This document shows, piece after piece, positions 13,316 through 13,330 of a DNA stretch of 13,330 nucleotides. This DNA comes from an uncultured Candidatus Melainabacteria bacterium. Lineage in GTDB: Bacteria; Cyanobacteriota; Vampirovibrionia; Gastranaerophilales; Gastranaerophilaceae. The stretch spans positions 1 to 13,330 of the forward strand of contig CAKUZO010000050.1 in assembly GCA_934717895.1 (NCBI GenBank). Direction: 5' to 3'. The first letter of the stretch is position 1, and every line of letters starts with the position of its first letter. The position numbers were made by a program, and so were the translations under genes. The notes under the pieces are model-generated. The model did no database searches, had not been told where the DNA came from, and worked only from the letters and a program-made list of their open reading frames with translations.

Positions 13316-13330
13316 TATACTAACTCAACC

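Overview
The window most likely comes from a low-GC, gut-type Candidatus Gastranaerophilales (Melainabacteria/Vampirovibrionia, the non-photosynthetic sister lineage of Cyanobacteria). The grounds are recall of family style, not a search: three tandem prepilins with the leader/helix signature AFTLAEVLITLGIIGVVAAL, a small protein whose N-terminus ends in PNFTG, and a didermic cell plan (TolC-type outer-membrane protein, prepilins). A related didermic lineage cannot be excluded.

Layout. Positions 1-203 (+) hold the 3' end of a YqeG-like HAD phosphatase. Positions 297-1268 (+) encode an unrecognised membrane protein with an HEMGH zinc motif and an in-frame tract of ten G. Convergent to it, 3762-1275 (-) is a two-gene unit: a TolC-family outer-membrane protein with a His-rich tail, then an ArsP_2-type 10-TM heavy-metal (manganese-like) exporter. 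Together they look like a metal efflux operon, and a 13-bp palindrome sits in its promoter. Positions 3973-4404 (+) encode a small PNFTG protein. Positions 4852-4406 (-) encode type II 3-dehydroquinate dehydratase (aroQ). Positions 4962-5028 (+) are a candidate small RNA with a C-rich 5' half and an intrinsic terminator. Positions 5098-5355 (+) encode a small protein resembling an Sm-like barrel. Positions 6069-5401 (-) encode an unknown protein. Positions 8755-6278 (-) are an overlapping bioF-bioG-bioC cluster that makes pimeloyl-ACP and commits it to biotin.

Positions 8939-11383 (+) carry three tandem prepilin-like genes sharing a Cys-rich C-terminal module. The first is out of frame because of a second ten-G tract just after its start codon, although it has a near-consensus promoter, ribosome binding site and ATG. 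Eight or eleven G would restore it. Two ten-G tracts in coding sequence of an AT-rich genome, one in frame and one not, point to phase variation of surface or envelope proteins by slipped-strand mispairing, with assembly error as the main alternative.

Positions 11384-11980 have no gene. They hold the terminator of the pilin cluster, two minus-strand terminator hairpins, a possible short RNA, and a 119-bp tandem repeat array that ends exactly at the stop codon of secY. The minus-strand secY gene (13315-11981) closes the window.
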